A stretch of 64,000 bases of DNA from JAEULH01 sp963805915 (GTDB lineage Bacteria; Pseudomonadota; Alphaproteobacteria; Rhodospirillales; Defluviicoccaceae): positions 124,001 to 188,000 of the forward strand of contig CAWDWD010000021.1 in the NCBI GenBank assembly GCA_963805915.1. Direction: 5' to 3'. Below the pieces are notes generated by a model. The model made no database searches. It had not been told where the DNA came from and was given only the letters and a program-made list of their open reading frames with translations. The translations under genes were made by a program, and so were the position numbers. This document shows, in pieces, positions 55,755 through 64,000 of this stretch (position 1 is the stretch's first letter; every line of letters starts with the position of its first letter).

Positions 55755-56981
55755 ATGGACATCTTCGACAAGTACACGCTTCCGGCAATGCGCCACGAAC
55801 GAGTGCTGGAGGTCGGGACTGACCCGTTTGGTGTGTGCATGGAGGAGCTGTACTCGGCAACGGAAGCCCGGGTGAACGGCCGGCGGACCATCCTCGTCGG
55901 CACCAACAACTACCTTGGCCTGACCTACGACCAGCGCTGTATGGATGCGGCGATCGGCGCCATTCGCAAGCATGGCACCGGCACGACCGGCTCCAGGATC
56001 GCCAACGGCACCTACGCTACCCACGTCGCGCTCGAGGCGGCGTTGGCGAAGTTCCTGAACCTGCGCGCGGCCATGGTCTTCCCGACCGGATACCAGGCCA
56101 ACCTGGGGATTTTGTCGGGGCTCGCCGGTGCCAATGACGTCATCCTGCTCGACGCGGACTCCCATGCCAGCATCTACGACGGCTGCCGGCTAAGCGGCGC
56201 CACGGTGGTCCGTTTTCGCCACAACGACGCCGCCGACCTCGACAAGCGGCTGGCCCGCCTCGCCGATGACGGCCGCTGCAAGCTGATCGTCGTCGAGGGC
56301 ATCTACAGTATGCTCGGCGATCGGGCGCCGCTGCGCGAATTCGCCGAGGTCAAGCGCAAGCACGCGGCGTTCCTGCTGGTCGACGAGGCGCATTCGCTCG
56401 GTGTTCTGGGCGACCACGGCCGCGGCGCCGCCGAGGAGCAGGGCATCGAGGACGACGTCGATTTTGTCGTCGGCACCTTCAGCAAGAGCCTCGGCGCGGT
56501 CGGCGGGTTCGGTGCATCCAACCATCCAATGTTCGATGTCCTGCGGTTCTGCAGCCGGCCGTACATGTTCACCGCTTCCGCGTCGCCGTCCAACGTCGCT
56601 TCGGTGGTCGAGGCGCTGAGCGCAATCGAGGAGCGCCCGGAGTTGCGCCATCGCCTGTGGGATAACGCCAAGGCCCTTTACGACGGCGTTGTCGCCGCCG
56701 GTTTCGAGGTCTGCGCGGCGATGAGCCCGATTATCGCGCTCCGGATGAAGGACGAAGAAACCGCGATCCACGCTTGGAACCGGCTGCTTGAGCGCGGGGT
56801 CTACGTCAACCTGGCGCTGCCGCCGGGCACTCCCAACGGGACCTGCCTGCTCCGCGCCAGCGTCTCGGCCGCCCACACGCCCGAGCAGATCGCCAAGGTC
56901 TGCGAGCGGTTCAAGGCCCTCGCCGGCGACGTCGCGGCCATCGAGAGCGCATCCGCCGATCGGGCGGCGGCGGGCGCCTGA
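55755..56981 (+). CDS. spt: Serine palmitoyltransferase
   Basis: The 408-residue PLP enzyme belongs to the alpha-oxoamine synthase family. It has NNYLGLTYDQRCMDAAI, GTGTTGSRIANGTYATHVALE, DADSHASIYDGCRLSGA, LLVDEAHSLGVLGDHGRG and the PLP lysine at about K244 in GTFSKSLGAVGG. Paired with an ACP, an acyl-ACP synthetase and CerR it is best read as Spt, which condenses serine with an acyl thioester to 3-ketodihydrosphingosine. Other family members (KBL, BioF) are possible by sequence alone. Confidence 0.85.
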   Translation: MDIFDKYTLPAMRHERVLEVGTDPFGVCMEELYSATEARVNGRRTILVGTNNYLGLTYDQRCMDAAIGAIRKHGTGTTGSRIANGTYATHVALEAALAKFLNLRAAMVFPTGYQANLGILSGLAGANDVILLDADSHASIYDGCRLSGATVVRFRHNDAADLDKRLARLADDGRCKLIVVEGIYSMLGDRAPLREFAEVKRKHAAFLLVDEAHSLGVLGDHGRGAAEEQGIEDDVDFVVGTFSKSLGAVGGFGASNHPMFDVLRFCSRPYMFTASASPSNVASVVEALSAIEERPELRHRLWDNAKALYDGVVAAGFEVCAAMSPIIALRMKDEETAIHAWNRLLERGVYVNLALPPGTPNGTCLLRASVSAAHTPEQIAKVCERFKALAGDVAAIESASADRAAAGA

Positions 56982-57009
56982 GCCTCGGCGTCTCGCCGGC
57001 GGCCCCTCA

Positions 57010-57912
57010 TCAGCGGATCGCGCCCTTGCGATAGAGGCGCCATGCCAGCCCGCCAGAGGCGAGAATGGGGTGGCGGCGCTGCCAGTCGGTCAACGACACC
57101 GCAACGCCCGAATGCTGCTCGATCTTGGACGCTAGGTAGGTGGCGCCGTCCTGGAACGTGAATGCCGCCTTCAGCAGCCGCAGCACCGAGAGAATTTTCC
57201 CGAAGGCGCGCCGGAGCGGCCAACGCCACTTCGCCGCGGCCGACGAAACCTGGTGTGTTCCATCATTTTCGGCGACGGCGTCCGCAATTGCGTCATAGCG
57301 GGCGGCATGGGTCCGGTAAAGCTCGCGAGCGCGCTCCGGGCCTTCGGAGCGCAGCTCGGTGCGGTAGGTTTCGACGAACGCGCGCACCCACCGCTCTTCC
57401 GCCGACGCCGCCCGCGGCGCGAGCGGCCAGGCCTCGCCGATGAGGGTCAGCACCGCCGTGGTGATGGCTTGGTGAACGCGCTCGGCGACCGTGGCCTCGC
57501 GGGCCCAGACCAGGGCCGTCGGCTGGGCGAACCGGGCCCAGAAGTACGGATGCAGGGTCGCCGGCGTGACCAACCGCTCGAACTGGTCGAGGCTCACGAT
57601 CGCGTACTTGCTGCGAACCTTGTCTTCGCCGAACTCGACCTCAAGGTAGTAGACATTGGGTGGCAACACCGCGTTGGCGATGCGCAGTATGCGCCCTGGG
57701 TGGACCGCGCCGTAGTTGTCGACCAGCAGGTAGAGGTCGACCATCTTTGCTGTATCGGCGCGTTGACGCAGGGCGCTGCCATAGGCGAGGACCGCGCACA
57801 CACCGGCGCCGTGGCGGGTCCGCGCCGCCTCGGCGATGGCCGTGACCCGGTCGGGCACGGCCGCCAGATTCTCCGCCCTGACCCGGTCGAGCACGCTCGC
57901 GCGGGCATCCAC
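57010..57912 (-). CDS. TAM41-like nucleotidyltransferase
   Basis: The 300-residue protein has the pattern of TAM41/MMP37 CDP-diacylglycerol synthases: VLAYGSALRQ, MVDLYLLVDNYGAVHPGRI, YYLEVEFGEDKVRSKYAIVS and LHPYFWARFAQPTALVWA. It lies four bases downstream of the ceramide-kinase-like gene, so it may use CTP to activate ceramide phosphate or phosphatidate. Relation to TAM41 is from visible motifs only. A polar C-terminal tail follows. Convergent with spt. Confidence 0.65.
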   Translation of the reverse strand: MDARASVLDRVRAENLAAVPDRVTAIAEAARTRHGAGVCAVLAYGSALRQRADTAKMVDLYLLVDNYGAVHPGRILRIANAVLPPNVYYLEVEFGEDKVRSKYAIVSLDQFERLVTPATLHPYFWARFAQPTALVWAREATVAERVHQAITTAVLTLIGEAWPLAPRAASAEERWVRAFVETYRTELRSEGPERARELYRTHAARYDAIADAVAENDGTHQVSSAAAKWRWPLRRAFGKILSVLRLLKAAFTFQDGATYLASKIEQHSGVAVSLTDWQRRHPILASGGLAWRLYRKGAIR

Positions 57913-57915
57913 GGC

Positions 57916-58884
57916 TCAGAACTTCACGAACGCGACCCGGTCATCGGCGGTGATGACCAGGGGCGTGCGCCGGTCGGCCATGAAAAACTGGCCATCGAGG
58001 GTGAACGGCCCGTCCATGGCGATCGACAAGCGGCGAACGCCGCGGCTGTCGTAGCTTTCCTTGTCGAGGGTCCGCCGCCGGGAGCCGAACAGCACCCGCG
58101 GCGCGGCGAGCAGCAGCCGGCGCGGCGGGTAGGCGATGGCGGTGTAGCGCACCGAGCCGCCGTCGACGTCCCAGAACGGCCGAGAGCCGAGCACCAGACG
58201 GTCGAGCGTCGTCGCCAGAACGAGCAGGCGCTGACCGGAGGTCGGCGCCTCGTCGTTCAGCGCGATCGCCATGTCGGCGCCAAGCCTGCGGCGGTCGCGC
58301 TCGCTCGAGACCAGCCAGCCCCAGAGCATCCTTGCCAGCGTCGCGCCGTTGGCCCATTCGGCCGAGAGGCCGCGCGAATGCACCTCTGCCTTGCACAGCT
58401 TGATCGCCTCGACGATGCCGGCGGCGCCGAAGAACATCGCCCGTTGCGGCGCGTGATCGACGATATTCTCGACCCGGAGAATGTTCCGGCGGATGAGATT
58501 TTGCCCGATCGTACCGGCGCCGACGAGTTCGACCAGCCGCCGCAGGACCGCCGGCGGCGGGCCCTTCGGGCCTACGTCGGCGCCCGTCATGTTGGTCATC
58601 CCGCCGGCGAGGACCGCGACCGGCGGAACTGTCGCGAACGGACGGTCTTCGAGCAGCACGCTCAACAACGCCTGGATCGTGCCGTCGCCGCTGTTGACGG
58701 CGATAACCTCGATTTTCTCCTCGGCGAACGATCTCAGGATGACGCCGAGTCTGTCGACCGCGCAAATCTTCTCGTGACGGATCCCGCCGAGTTCGGCGGC
58801 CACCCGATCGACCTTGTTTATCCCGCGTTTGTTGCGCTCGCTGCCGACATTGCTGATCAGCCCGATTTTGAAGGTTTCGGCCAT
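57916..58884 (-). CDS. Diacylglycerol/ceramide kinase-like protein
   Basis: Starting at ATG 58884, which overlaps the LptG stop, the 322-residue protein has the lipid-kinase loop VIAVNSGDGTIQALLSVLL (GGDGT variant with Ser) and a downstream VAVLAGGMTNMTGADV turn. In the Caulobacter sphingolipid locus a kinase of this fold (CpgB) phosphorylates ceramide. Same substrate here is inferred from the locus. An LCL-type C-terminal sandwich (RRLSIAMDGPFTLDGQFF) completes it. Confidence 0.8.
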   Translation of the reverse strand: MAETFKIGLISNVGSERNKRGINKVDRVAAELGGIRHEKICAVDRLGVILRSFAEEKIEVIAVNSGDGTIQALLSVLLEDRPFATVPPVAVLAGGMTNMTGADVGPKGPPPAVLRRLVELVGAGTIGQNLIRRNILRVENIVDHAPQRAMFFGAAGIVEAIKLCKAEVHSRGLSAEWANGATLARMLWGWLVSSERDRRRLGADMAIALNDEAPTSGQRLLVLATTLDRLVLGSRPFWDVDGGSVRYTAIAYPPRRLLLAAPRVLFGSRRRTLDKESYDSRGVRRLSIAMDGPFTLDGQFFMADRRTPLVITADDRVAFVKF

Positions 58885-59957
58885 CAACCCGAGCCGGCTA
58901 TTGTGAACCGGCCGATGACGCTGGCCAGGAGAACGTTCGGTCCCCAAGCGGCGATAACCGGCGGCAGCAATCCGGCTTCGCCCATCGACAGGCTCATTCC
59001 GGCGAAGATCATGAAGACGAAACCGATGCCGACGCTGGAGATCAGCAAGCGCGCGAAGGTTCCCGTCCGCTGAAACCTCTGGGCTAAAGAGACGACCAGA
59101 AACAGCAGCAGCAGCGGCCCTAGGGCCGAGGCTATGCGGTAGTGCAGCCACGTGCGGTAAAGCTCGGGCGAGCGCTGGCCGTAGCCGTCATGAACAACAA
59201 GCCGCCACAGCTGCTCGATACGGAGATCCTTAAGCAGCTTCGAGATCAGGGGAATGTGCTTGACCGCCTTCGGCGCATGCCAATCCATATACGGGATCGC
59301 CTCGATCGTCGGCGGGTTGATGGTTCTCCGCGTCACGTTGCTGAGCAGCCAATCGGCGCCGTCGCGGCGCGCGTTCTCGGCGTGCAGGTACGCCGAGAGC
59401 TGGCCGTTGGCATCCCGGCGGAAGATCTCGAGGTTCTCGAAGTGATTTTCCGTCGCGGCCGATGCCGGAATGTGAACGATGTCGTTATCGGCGGCGAGCA
59501 GCCAGACCGACCCCGAGCCGCTGGTGAGCATGCCCTCGCGTTGCGCGGCCTTACCGACGCCCCAGTCTTCCAGCGCGGCGCGAGTGACCGGCACGACGCG
59601 GTCCTGCACCACGAACTGGATCGCGACGAGGGCAAGGCCGATGGGCAGGATCGCGCGCATGATGCCGAGCGCGGAAATCCCGCTGTTCCAGATGGCCACG
59701 ATCTCGCCGTGACGAAGCAGGAGCCCCAGCGCGATGATGGCGCCGATCAGGACCGCGAAGGGAAGCAGCTCGGAAGCGACCTCCGGTAAGCGCAAGACGA
59801 CATAACGCGCGATGGCCGGGGCGACGTTGGTCGCGTGATTAGCGACGTTATCGCCTTGCTCCATCAATTCGAAGGTCAGCGACAAAGTGGTAATGACGAT
59901 CAGAACGATGGCCAGGTTGGTTGCCAACCGCCGGCTGATGTAGCGCGTCAGGATCAT
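58884..59957 (-). CDS. LptG-like permease
   Basis: The 357-residue YjgQ-type protein has paired N-terminal membrane helices (ISRRLATNLAIVLIVITTLS), RLPEVASELLPFAVLIGAII, a periplasmic middle domain, and C-terminal helices (LLLLFLVVSLAQRFQRTGTF). It overlaps the LptF gene upstream by four bases and the kinase downstream. LptF/G pairs with LptB move LPS; here no LptB, LptC or other lpt gene adjoins, so the substrate may be a sphingolipid. Confidence 0.82.
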   Translation of the reverse strand: MILTRYISRRLATNLAIVLIVITTLSLTFELMEQGDNVANHATNVAPAIARYVVLRLPEVASELLPFAVLIGAIIALGLLLRHGEIVAIWNSGISALGIMRAILPIGLALVAIQFVVQDRVVPVTRAALEDWGVGKAAQREGMLTSGSGSVWLLAADNDIVHIPASAATENHFENLEIFRRDANGQLSAYLHAENARRDGADWLLSNVTRRTINPPTIEAIPYMDWHAPKAVKHIPLISKLLKDLRIEQLWRLVVHDGYGQRSPELYRTWLHYRIASALGPLLLLFLVVSLAQRFQRTGTFARLLISSVGIGFVFMIFAGMSLSMGEAGLLPPVIAAWGPNVLLASVIGRFTIAGSG

Positions 59958-61165
59958 GTCGGCGTCCGCCGGCGCGAGCCCATGAGGAAAACCGGCGCGA
60001 AGGTTCGCGCCAGCGTCCCGGCGAAGGTGAAGCGGCCGCTTGTCGGAACGCGCGCGGCGACCCGATAGAAAAGATACACGCTCAGCGCCGCGAAAAGGAC
60101 GAACGGCAGCCAGATCCCGACGGCCGGTCCGACGACCCCGCTTTCGGTCAGGTTCTTGCCGAAGTCGATCACCCGGTCGTACCCGATCAGCAGCAGCAGC
60201 GCGACGACGATCCCGGTCGAACGGTCGGACCGCCGCCGGCCCAACGCCAGGGGAAACCCCAGGAACGGGAGAAAAAGGATCGAAACCGACCGTACCATTC
60301 GGCTGTGAAACTCCGCGACCATGTCCGAGTGTTTGACGTCCGGTGGTGGATCGTCTAGCCGTTGCCACAACTCGGTGCTGGTGAACTCGCGCTCGTCCTT
60401 GCCGCGCGGGCGAAACATCCGCAACTCGTCGGGCCCGAACCCGGTGCGCAGCTCCTCGAAGCGGACGATGTCGAGCGCGCCATCGTCCGAGGATTGCCCG
60501 GGCGTCGCCACTTGTCCCGCCGGAAGCGTCAACCTCACTCCGTCGAACAGCCGCAGGATCGGCGGGTGATCAACCGGTCCTTGGGCGAGGCGTCCTTCGC
60601 TCGCGGTAATGACGGTGTGATCGCCGTTGCCGCCCTCGAAGATGAACACCTTGCTGAAGGCGGCCTCGTCGGGCCGGATCTGCTCGACCAGCAAGGTGGT
60701 GTCGCCGAGCTCGGTGAATACGCCCGCGCGGACCAGCGACTGCAGGGACGCGTTGGTGATGGTGTTGATGATCGCTTCGAAGGCATAGCGACCGTAGGGC
60801 TTGAGATAGCCGAGAATGCCGGCGGCGATCACCGTCATCGCGACCGCCGCGAGCAGCGCCGCCCTGATTTGCCGCATCCGGCTGATGCCGGCGGCTTGCA
60901 GGGCGTCGAGCTCGCCGTCGCGGCTGAGCTGGTTGTAGCCGATTAAAAGCCCGATCAAAAAGCTGAGCGGCAGGGCGACGCTCATATAGTGGGGAACGAG
61001 ATAGGCCATGATTTCGACCACGACCTTTAGCGGTCCGCTGGCGCCGAGAATAAGGTCGAACAATCGCAGCAGACGCTCGATCATGAACACCATCAAGGCG
61101 ACGATAAGCGACGTCGCCAGCGGGCGCAGCAATCCGCGCAGAATATAATAGTCGAGCGTTCCCAT
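59954..61165 (-). CDS. LptF-like permease
   Basis: The 403-residue YjgP-type protein has YYILRGLLRPLATSLIVALM, VPHYMSVALPLSFLIGLLIG, GELDALQAAGISRMRQIRAAL and a large periplasmic domain before C-terminal helices (LFLPFLGFPLALGRRRSDRS). It overlaps LptG-like by four bases, so the two form a heterodimer candidate. Position in a ceramide locus points to lipid export, by inference. Confidence 0.85.
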   Translation of the reverse strand: MGTLDYYILRGLLRPLATSLIVALMVFMIERLLRLFDLILGASGPLKVVVEIMAYLVPHYMSVALPLSFLIGLLIGYNQLSRDGELDALQAAGISRMRQIRAALLAAVAMTVIAAGILGYLKPYGRYAFEAIINTITNASLQSLVRAGVFTELGDTTLLVEQIRPDEAAFSKVFIFEGGNGDHTVITASEGRLAQGPVDHPPILRLFDGVRLTLPAGQVATPGQSSDDGALDIVRFEELRTGFGPDELRMFRPRGKDEREFTSTELWQRLDDPPPDVKHSDMVAEFHSRMVRSVSILFLPFLGFPLALGRRRSDRSTGIVVALLLLIGYDRVIDFGKNLTESGVVGPAVGIWLPFVLFAALSVYLFYRVAARVPTSGRFTFAGTLARTFAPVFLMGSRRRTPT

Positions 61166-61219
61166 GGATCCCGTTCGACGTCCGTGGCGGCATGATCAGA
61201 GCCTAGGGGGCGAGAACGA

Positions 61220-62239
61220 TTAGCCGCCGACCGCGACGGCGCTCGCCATGTCCACGGGTAGCACTTGGTTCCCCATCAAGTCCAGCCGCCGCGTGCCGGC
61301 GTTCTCGAATCGGTTGAGCGCGGCAACGTAACGACGGATCCGCAGCTCGACCCGCCAGCCCCCCGCCGAGCCATTCGGCGCGGGCGAAATGTCATAAAGG
61401 TGATACTGCGCGGCCGGCTTGGTCCCGTACGCCAGCGCCGATGCCGAGGGCACGCCGACGACCGGAACGTGCCCCGAAGGTCCTTCGATCTTGCGGACAC
61501 TGCAGCGATGGTCGTGGCCGTGGAGAATCAGCTCGGCGCCGTGGCGGAAGATGACGCGCCGGAAACCCTCCGCGTCGACCAGGCGCTTGCGCCGCGGATT
61601 GTCGCCTTCGACCGGCGGATGATGAATGAGCACGACGCGAAACAAGCCCTCGTCGCCAAAGCCGGCGAGATGCCTCCCCAGGCGATCGAGCTGTCCTTCG
61701 CCCAACCGGCCCGAAGCCCAACCAGGGGCCGTCGGGACCGCGCTCGACAGGCCGACCACGACGACGGGCCCACGACGGCGCACGAACGGAAAGTCGTTCG
61801 GACCGGACGGCGCCGCGCCTTCGCCGGCGTTGTCGTTGCCATCGTTGCCATCGTTGCCATCGCCGCCCCCGCCATCGCTCGACATGTACGCGCCCCACAG
61901 CGCGCAGGACCGGCTCCACGGGATCGCGACATAGGTATCGTGGTTGCCGGGAACGACGCTGACGTCATCCGCCGGGCCAAGCGTCGCGAGCCAGCGAGCC
62001 GCCGCGGGAAACTCGCTCGGAAGCGCGATGTTGACGAGATCGCCGGTAACGGCGATGTGCGTCGGCGCGACCTCGTCCAGGTCGCGCGCCAGGGCCTCGA
62101 GAACCTCCGCGCGATGGATCGATATCCGCCGCCGCCGCCACGACAGGTAGCCGAACAGGCGCTTGGTCGTCAGGGTCGCGAAACCGCCGCTCAGCGGCGA
62201 CGGCACGTGCGGATCGGACAGATGGGCGAGGGTGAACAT
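61220..62239 (-). CDS. Metallophosphoesterase
   Basis: Starting at ATG 62239, the 339-residue enzyme has the five-block calcineurin-like pattern: LAHLSDPHV, AVTGDLVN, VVPGNHDTY, VVLIHHPPVEGD and LILHGHDHRC. A GGGGDGNDGNDGNDN low-complexity loop sits in the middle, from a GATGGCAAC-type repeat. It could remove a phosphate in headgroup synthesis. It overlaps the nucleotidyltransferase gene by one base. Confidence 0.88.
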   Translation of the reverse strand: MFTLAHLSDPHVPSPLSGGFATLTTKRLFGYLSWRRRRISIHRAEVLEALARDLDEVAPTHIAVTGDLVNIALPSEFPAAARWLATLGPADDVSVVPGNHDTYVAIPWSRSCALWGAYMSSDGGGGDGNDGNDGNDNAGEGAAPSGPNDFPFVRRRGPVVVVGLSSAVPTAPGWASGRLGEGQLDRLGRHLAGFGDEGLFRVVLIHHPPVEGDNPRRKRLVDAEGFRRVIFRHGAELILHGHDHRCSVRKIEGPSGHVPVVGVPSASALAYGTKPAAQYHLYDISPAPNGSAGGWRVELRIRRYVAALNRFENAGTRRLDLMGNQVLPVDMASAVAVGG

Positions 62240-63072
62240 CAGGTCGGTTCGGGCTTCATGCGCTTGTCCGCGAGGATCCGCTCGACCAGCAAGCGGTCGG
62301 CTTCCTTGTCGACATCGACGGCCGCCTCGGGCCACCGCAACACCACCGCGCGGACATCCGCGCCGAGCCCGCGCGACGCACGCTTCATCGCCTGGGCCAA
62401 GGTCAACATGCCGCAGACGTATGCGAGCAGGGCGCCGATGCCGAAGGCCCGGACGATGCGCAAGGGCCGCTTGCGCTCGTTCTCGACCGTGCGCCAGAAG
62501 TCGAGAACGCGCTGGCTCTCTTCGGTCATGAACGCGAACAGGTTGCAGCCGGTATATCGATCGTCGCGAAAGCGCAACCAGGTCCGCCGGGCATCCGGAT
62601 AGGCCTCGAGCACGCTTCCGGCCGAGGCCAGTCCGACCGCCACGTCGCCGCCGGACAGCGCCGCCTCGGCGGTGAAATAATCGATCAGTTCGGCGCACAG
62701 CAGCGGATGATCCGCCGTCGTCACCAGCAGCGGCGGCGGCTGGTCTAGATCCTCGATCGCGGCGGCGACACTGAGACTCGGCGTTGCCGCGCTCGGGATG
62801 ATCCGGATCCGTCCGACCTCATCCGCGTCCAACAGATCAATCGCGGTGGCGGCAACGGCGGCGTCATCGACCGACACCCCGATAAGCCCGATGACGCTGC
62901 TTTCCAGGAGCGCCGCCAACACCCGCGTGAGCATCGGCGTGCCGGCAATCGGGATCAGGCATTTGTGGCTCACCCCCGCGGCCTGGGCCAGCGGGTCTTC
63001 CGGGCCGCGCCGGCCGGCGAGAACAAGGGCGGTGAACTTGCCTGGCTTGTCGATTGAGTCCGGGGCGTTCAT
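62239..63072 (-). CDS. MobA-like nucleotidyltransferase
   Basis: The 277-residue protein begins with FTALVLAGRRGPEDPLAQ, HKCLIPIAGTPMLTRVLAAL and LLVTTADHPLLCAELIDYF, the GT-A-like nucleotidyltransferase pattern. The C-terminal 80 residues include a membrane-like ALLAYVCGMLTLAQAM. Donor and acceptor are unknown; a headgroup-activating role is inferred from the locus. It overlaps both neighbours by a few bases. Confidence 0.75.
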   Translation of the reverse strand: MNAPDSIDKPGKFTALVLAGRRGPEDPLAQAAGVSHKCLIPIAGTPMLTRVLAALLESSVIGLIGVSVDDAAVAATAIDLLDADEVGRIRIIPSAATPSLSVAAAIEDLDQPPPLLVTTADHPLLCAELIDYFTAEAALSGGDVAVGLASAGSVLEAYPDARRTWLRFRDDRYTGCNLFAFMTEESQRVLDFWRTVENERKRPLRIVRAFGIGALLAYVCGMLTLAQAMKRASRGLGADVRAVVLRWPEAAVDVDKEADRLLVERILADKRMKPEPT

Positions 63073-64000
63073 CCCAGGTCCTTGGTGAAAAGCCTGTATG
63101 TCTTATAAGGCTTCGCACCATACATTTCGATGAGTCGCCGCGTCGGCAAGTTGTCTTCCAGGACCCAGGACAGTTCTCCGCCCCGCGTGCCGCGACGCAG
63201 GTGCGCCGACCTGAGCGTATCGATGACGCCCAGCGCCAGCGCCGCGCCCCGCGTGGTACCGTGGAACTCGCGGCGCACCCCCATCAACGCCAGGCGCGCC
63301 GTTTTCGTTCCGCGAACCTTGAGACGCCAGAGCAGCTTGGCCCAGCCGAACGGAAGAAGCCGGCCACGAAGATCGGCGATCGCCTCGTTGATGTTGGAGA
63401 AGCTCACCGCCATTGCCACCGCTTCGCCGTCGATTTCCGCGATGGCGACATCATCGGCGCGCAGGATCGGCTTCAGCGTCGCCGCGACATGATCAAGCTC
63501 CTTGGCCGAAAACGGAACAAAGCCCCAGTTGCCGTCCCAGGCGTCGTTGAAGATGTCGAAAATGGTCGTGACTTCGCTTGCGAAACGCTTCATGTCCGCT
63601 GGGCGAAAGCGGATATCGTGCTTTCGCGTCGCGCGAGCGAGGGACGCGGCCAGCGTGGGTGCCGGCTCGACCGAGGTGTCGTAGGCGTAGGCGATCAGAT
63701 CCTTGGCCTTGACGTAGCCCGCCGCGGCCAGCCGCTCGGCATAGTAGGGCCGGGCATGTCCCATCATGACCAACGGCGGAGTGTCGAAGCCGGCGATCAG
63801 CAATCCGCTCTCTTCGTTGATCGACAGGCTGAAGGGTCCGACGACGTGCTTCATGCCACGGTCGCGGAGCCACGCTTCGGCGGTGCCGAGGAGTGCGTCG
63901 AAAATTTCCTGGTCATCGTCGGCTTCGAGAAATCCGAAGTGCCCGGTCGCGTCGTTGTGCCGGGCGAGGTGGGCGCGGTTGACCTGGGCGCTGATACGCC
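63069..64000 (-). CDS. cerS: CerS-like N-acyltransferase (bacterial ceramide synthase), 5' end outside window
   Basis: About 310 residues are visible: NRAHLARHNDATGHFGFLEA, GPFSLSINEESGLLIAGFDT, MMGHARPYYAERLAAAGYVK, FNDAWDGNWGFVPFSAKELD and a GNAT-like end (LSWVLEDNLPTRRLIEMYGA). This matches the YghO-like acyltransferases, one of which (CerS of Caulobacter) makes ceramide from 3-ketosphinganine. CerS assignment uses family resemblance and the surrounding spt/ACP/CerR/kinase genes. The reading continues past the window edge. Confidence 0.75.
   Translation of the reverse strand, partial: RISAQVNRAHLARHNDATGHFGFLEADDDQEIFDALLGTAEAWLRDRGMKHVVGPFSLSINEESGLLIAGFDTPPLVMMGHARPYYAERLAAAGYVKAKDLIAYAYDTSVEPAPTLAASLARATRKHDIRFRPADMKRFASEVTTIFDIFNDAWDGNWGFVPFSAKELDHVAATLKPILRADDVAIAEIDGEAVAMAVSFSNINEAIADLRGRLLPFGWAKLLWRLKVRGTKTARLALMGVRREFHGTTRGAALALGVIDTLRSAHLRRGTRGGELSWVLEDNLPTRRLIEMYGAKPYKTYRLFTKDLG

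Noticed and set aside
57253..59073. Plus-strand frame of 606 codons
   Set aside because: Shadow of the TAM41-like and kinase genes, which have clear motifs on the other strand.

Overview
The window is high-GC DNA that reads as an alphaproteobacterium, probably of the Rhodospirillales type. Three things support this. The tmRNA gene is circularly permuted: the acceptor piece lies before the coding piece, and the tag reads ANDNEAFALAA. A DUF2232 membrane protein sits between rpsR and rplI. The housekeeping run rpsF-rpsR-DUF2232-rplI-cfa-dnaB-alr-mlaEF-radA-cvpA-purF matches alphaproteobacterial gene order. No rRNA, tRNA or CRISPR array was seen.

Layout. 1-12.1 kb holds ordinary cell-wall, translation and biosynthesis genes: an LpoA-like lipoprotein divergent from rsmI-yraN-gshB, then the YifB/ComM ATPase, small hypotheticals, a receiver-PilZ protein that has lost its phosphorylation site, uppP and leuA, and a frameshifted haloacid dehalogenase. 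12.2-17 kb is an accessory insert: one very large SIR2-type (Dsr-like) putative anti-phage gene, cut by an IS1182-like remnant and also frameshifted, plus a tiny 52-codon gene. 17.6-31.5 kb is the conserved replication/translation/lipid block. 31.8-36 kb holds a second CsbD copy, a zinc-type CDF exporter, the permuted ssrA gene with sspB directly behind it, a small cytochrome-domain protein and an orphan GspK. 36-40.4 kb is a GT4 / beta-phosphoglucomutase / GH65 phosphorylase cassette for alpha-glucosides. 40.4-48.4 kb is a decaying surface-glycan region: a broken methyltransferase, a frameshifted sulfotransferase and ELM1-like gene, one intact GT2, and four tandem, heavily frameshifted GT2 copies. 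It ends near a perfect 18-bp inverted repeat. 48.7-52.3 kb holds an ABC exporter, a prepilin peptidase and a glycosyltransferase.

The most interesting region is 52.7-64 kb, a bacterial ceramide (sphingolipid) locus. One strand carries an acyl-AMP ligase, a CerR-like epimerase/dehydratase, an acyl carrier protein and a serine palmitoyltransferase. The opposite, convergent strand carries a CerS-like acyltransferase (cut by the window end), a MobA-like nucleotidyltransferase, a metallophosphoesterase, an LptF/LptG pair, a DAG/ceramide-kinase-like enzyme and a TAM41-like nucleotidyltransferase. The first group would make and reduce ceramide. The second would phosphorylate it, perhaps activate it with a nucleotide, and export it.

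Caution: apparent single-base frameshifts occur in many genes (HAD, SIR2, radA, sspB, ELM1, sulfotransferase, methyltransferase, GT2 copies). Several fall in runs of C or G, so some may be assembly errors rather than real mutations. The GT2 array is disrupted far more densely than the rest, which suggests real decay there.
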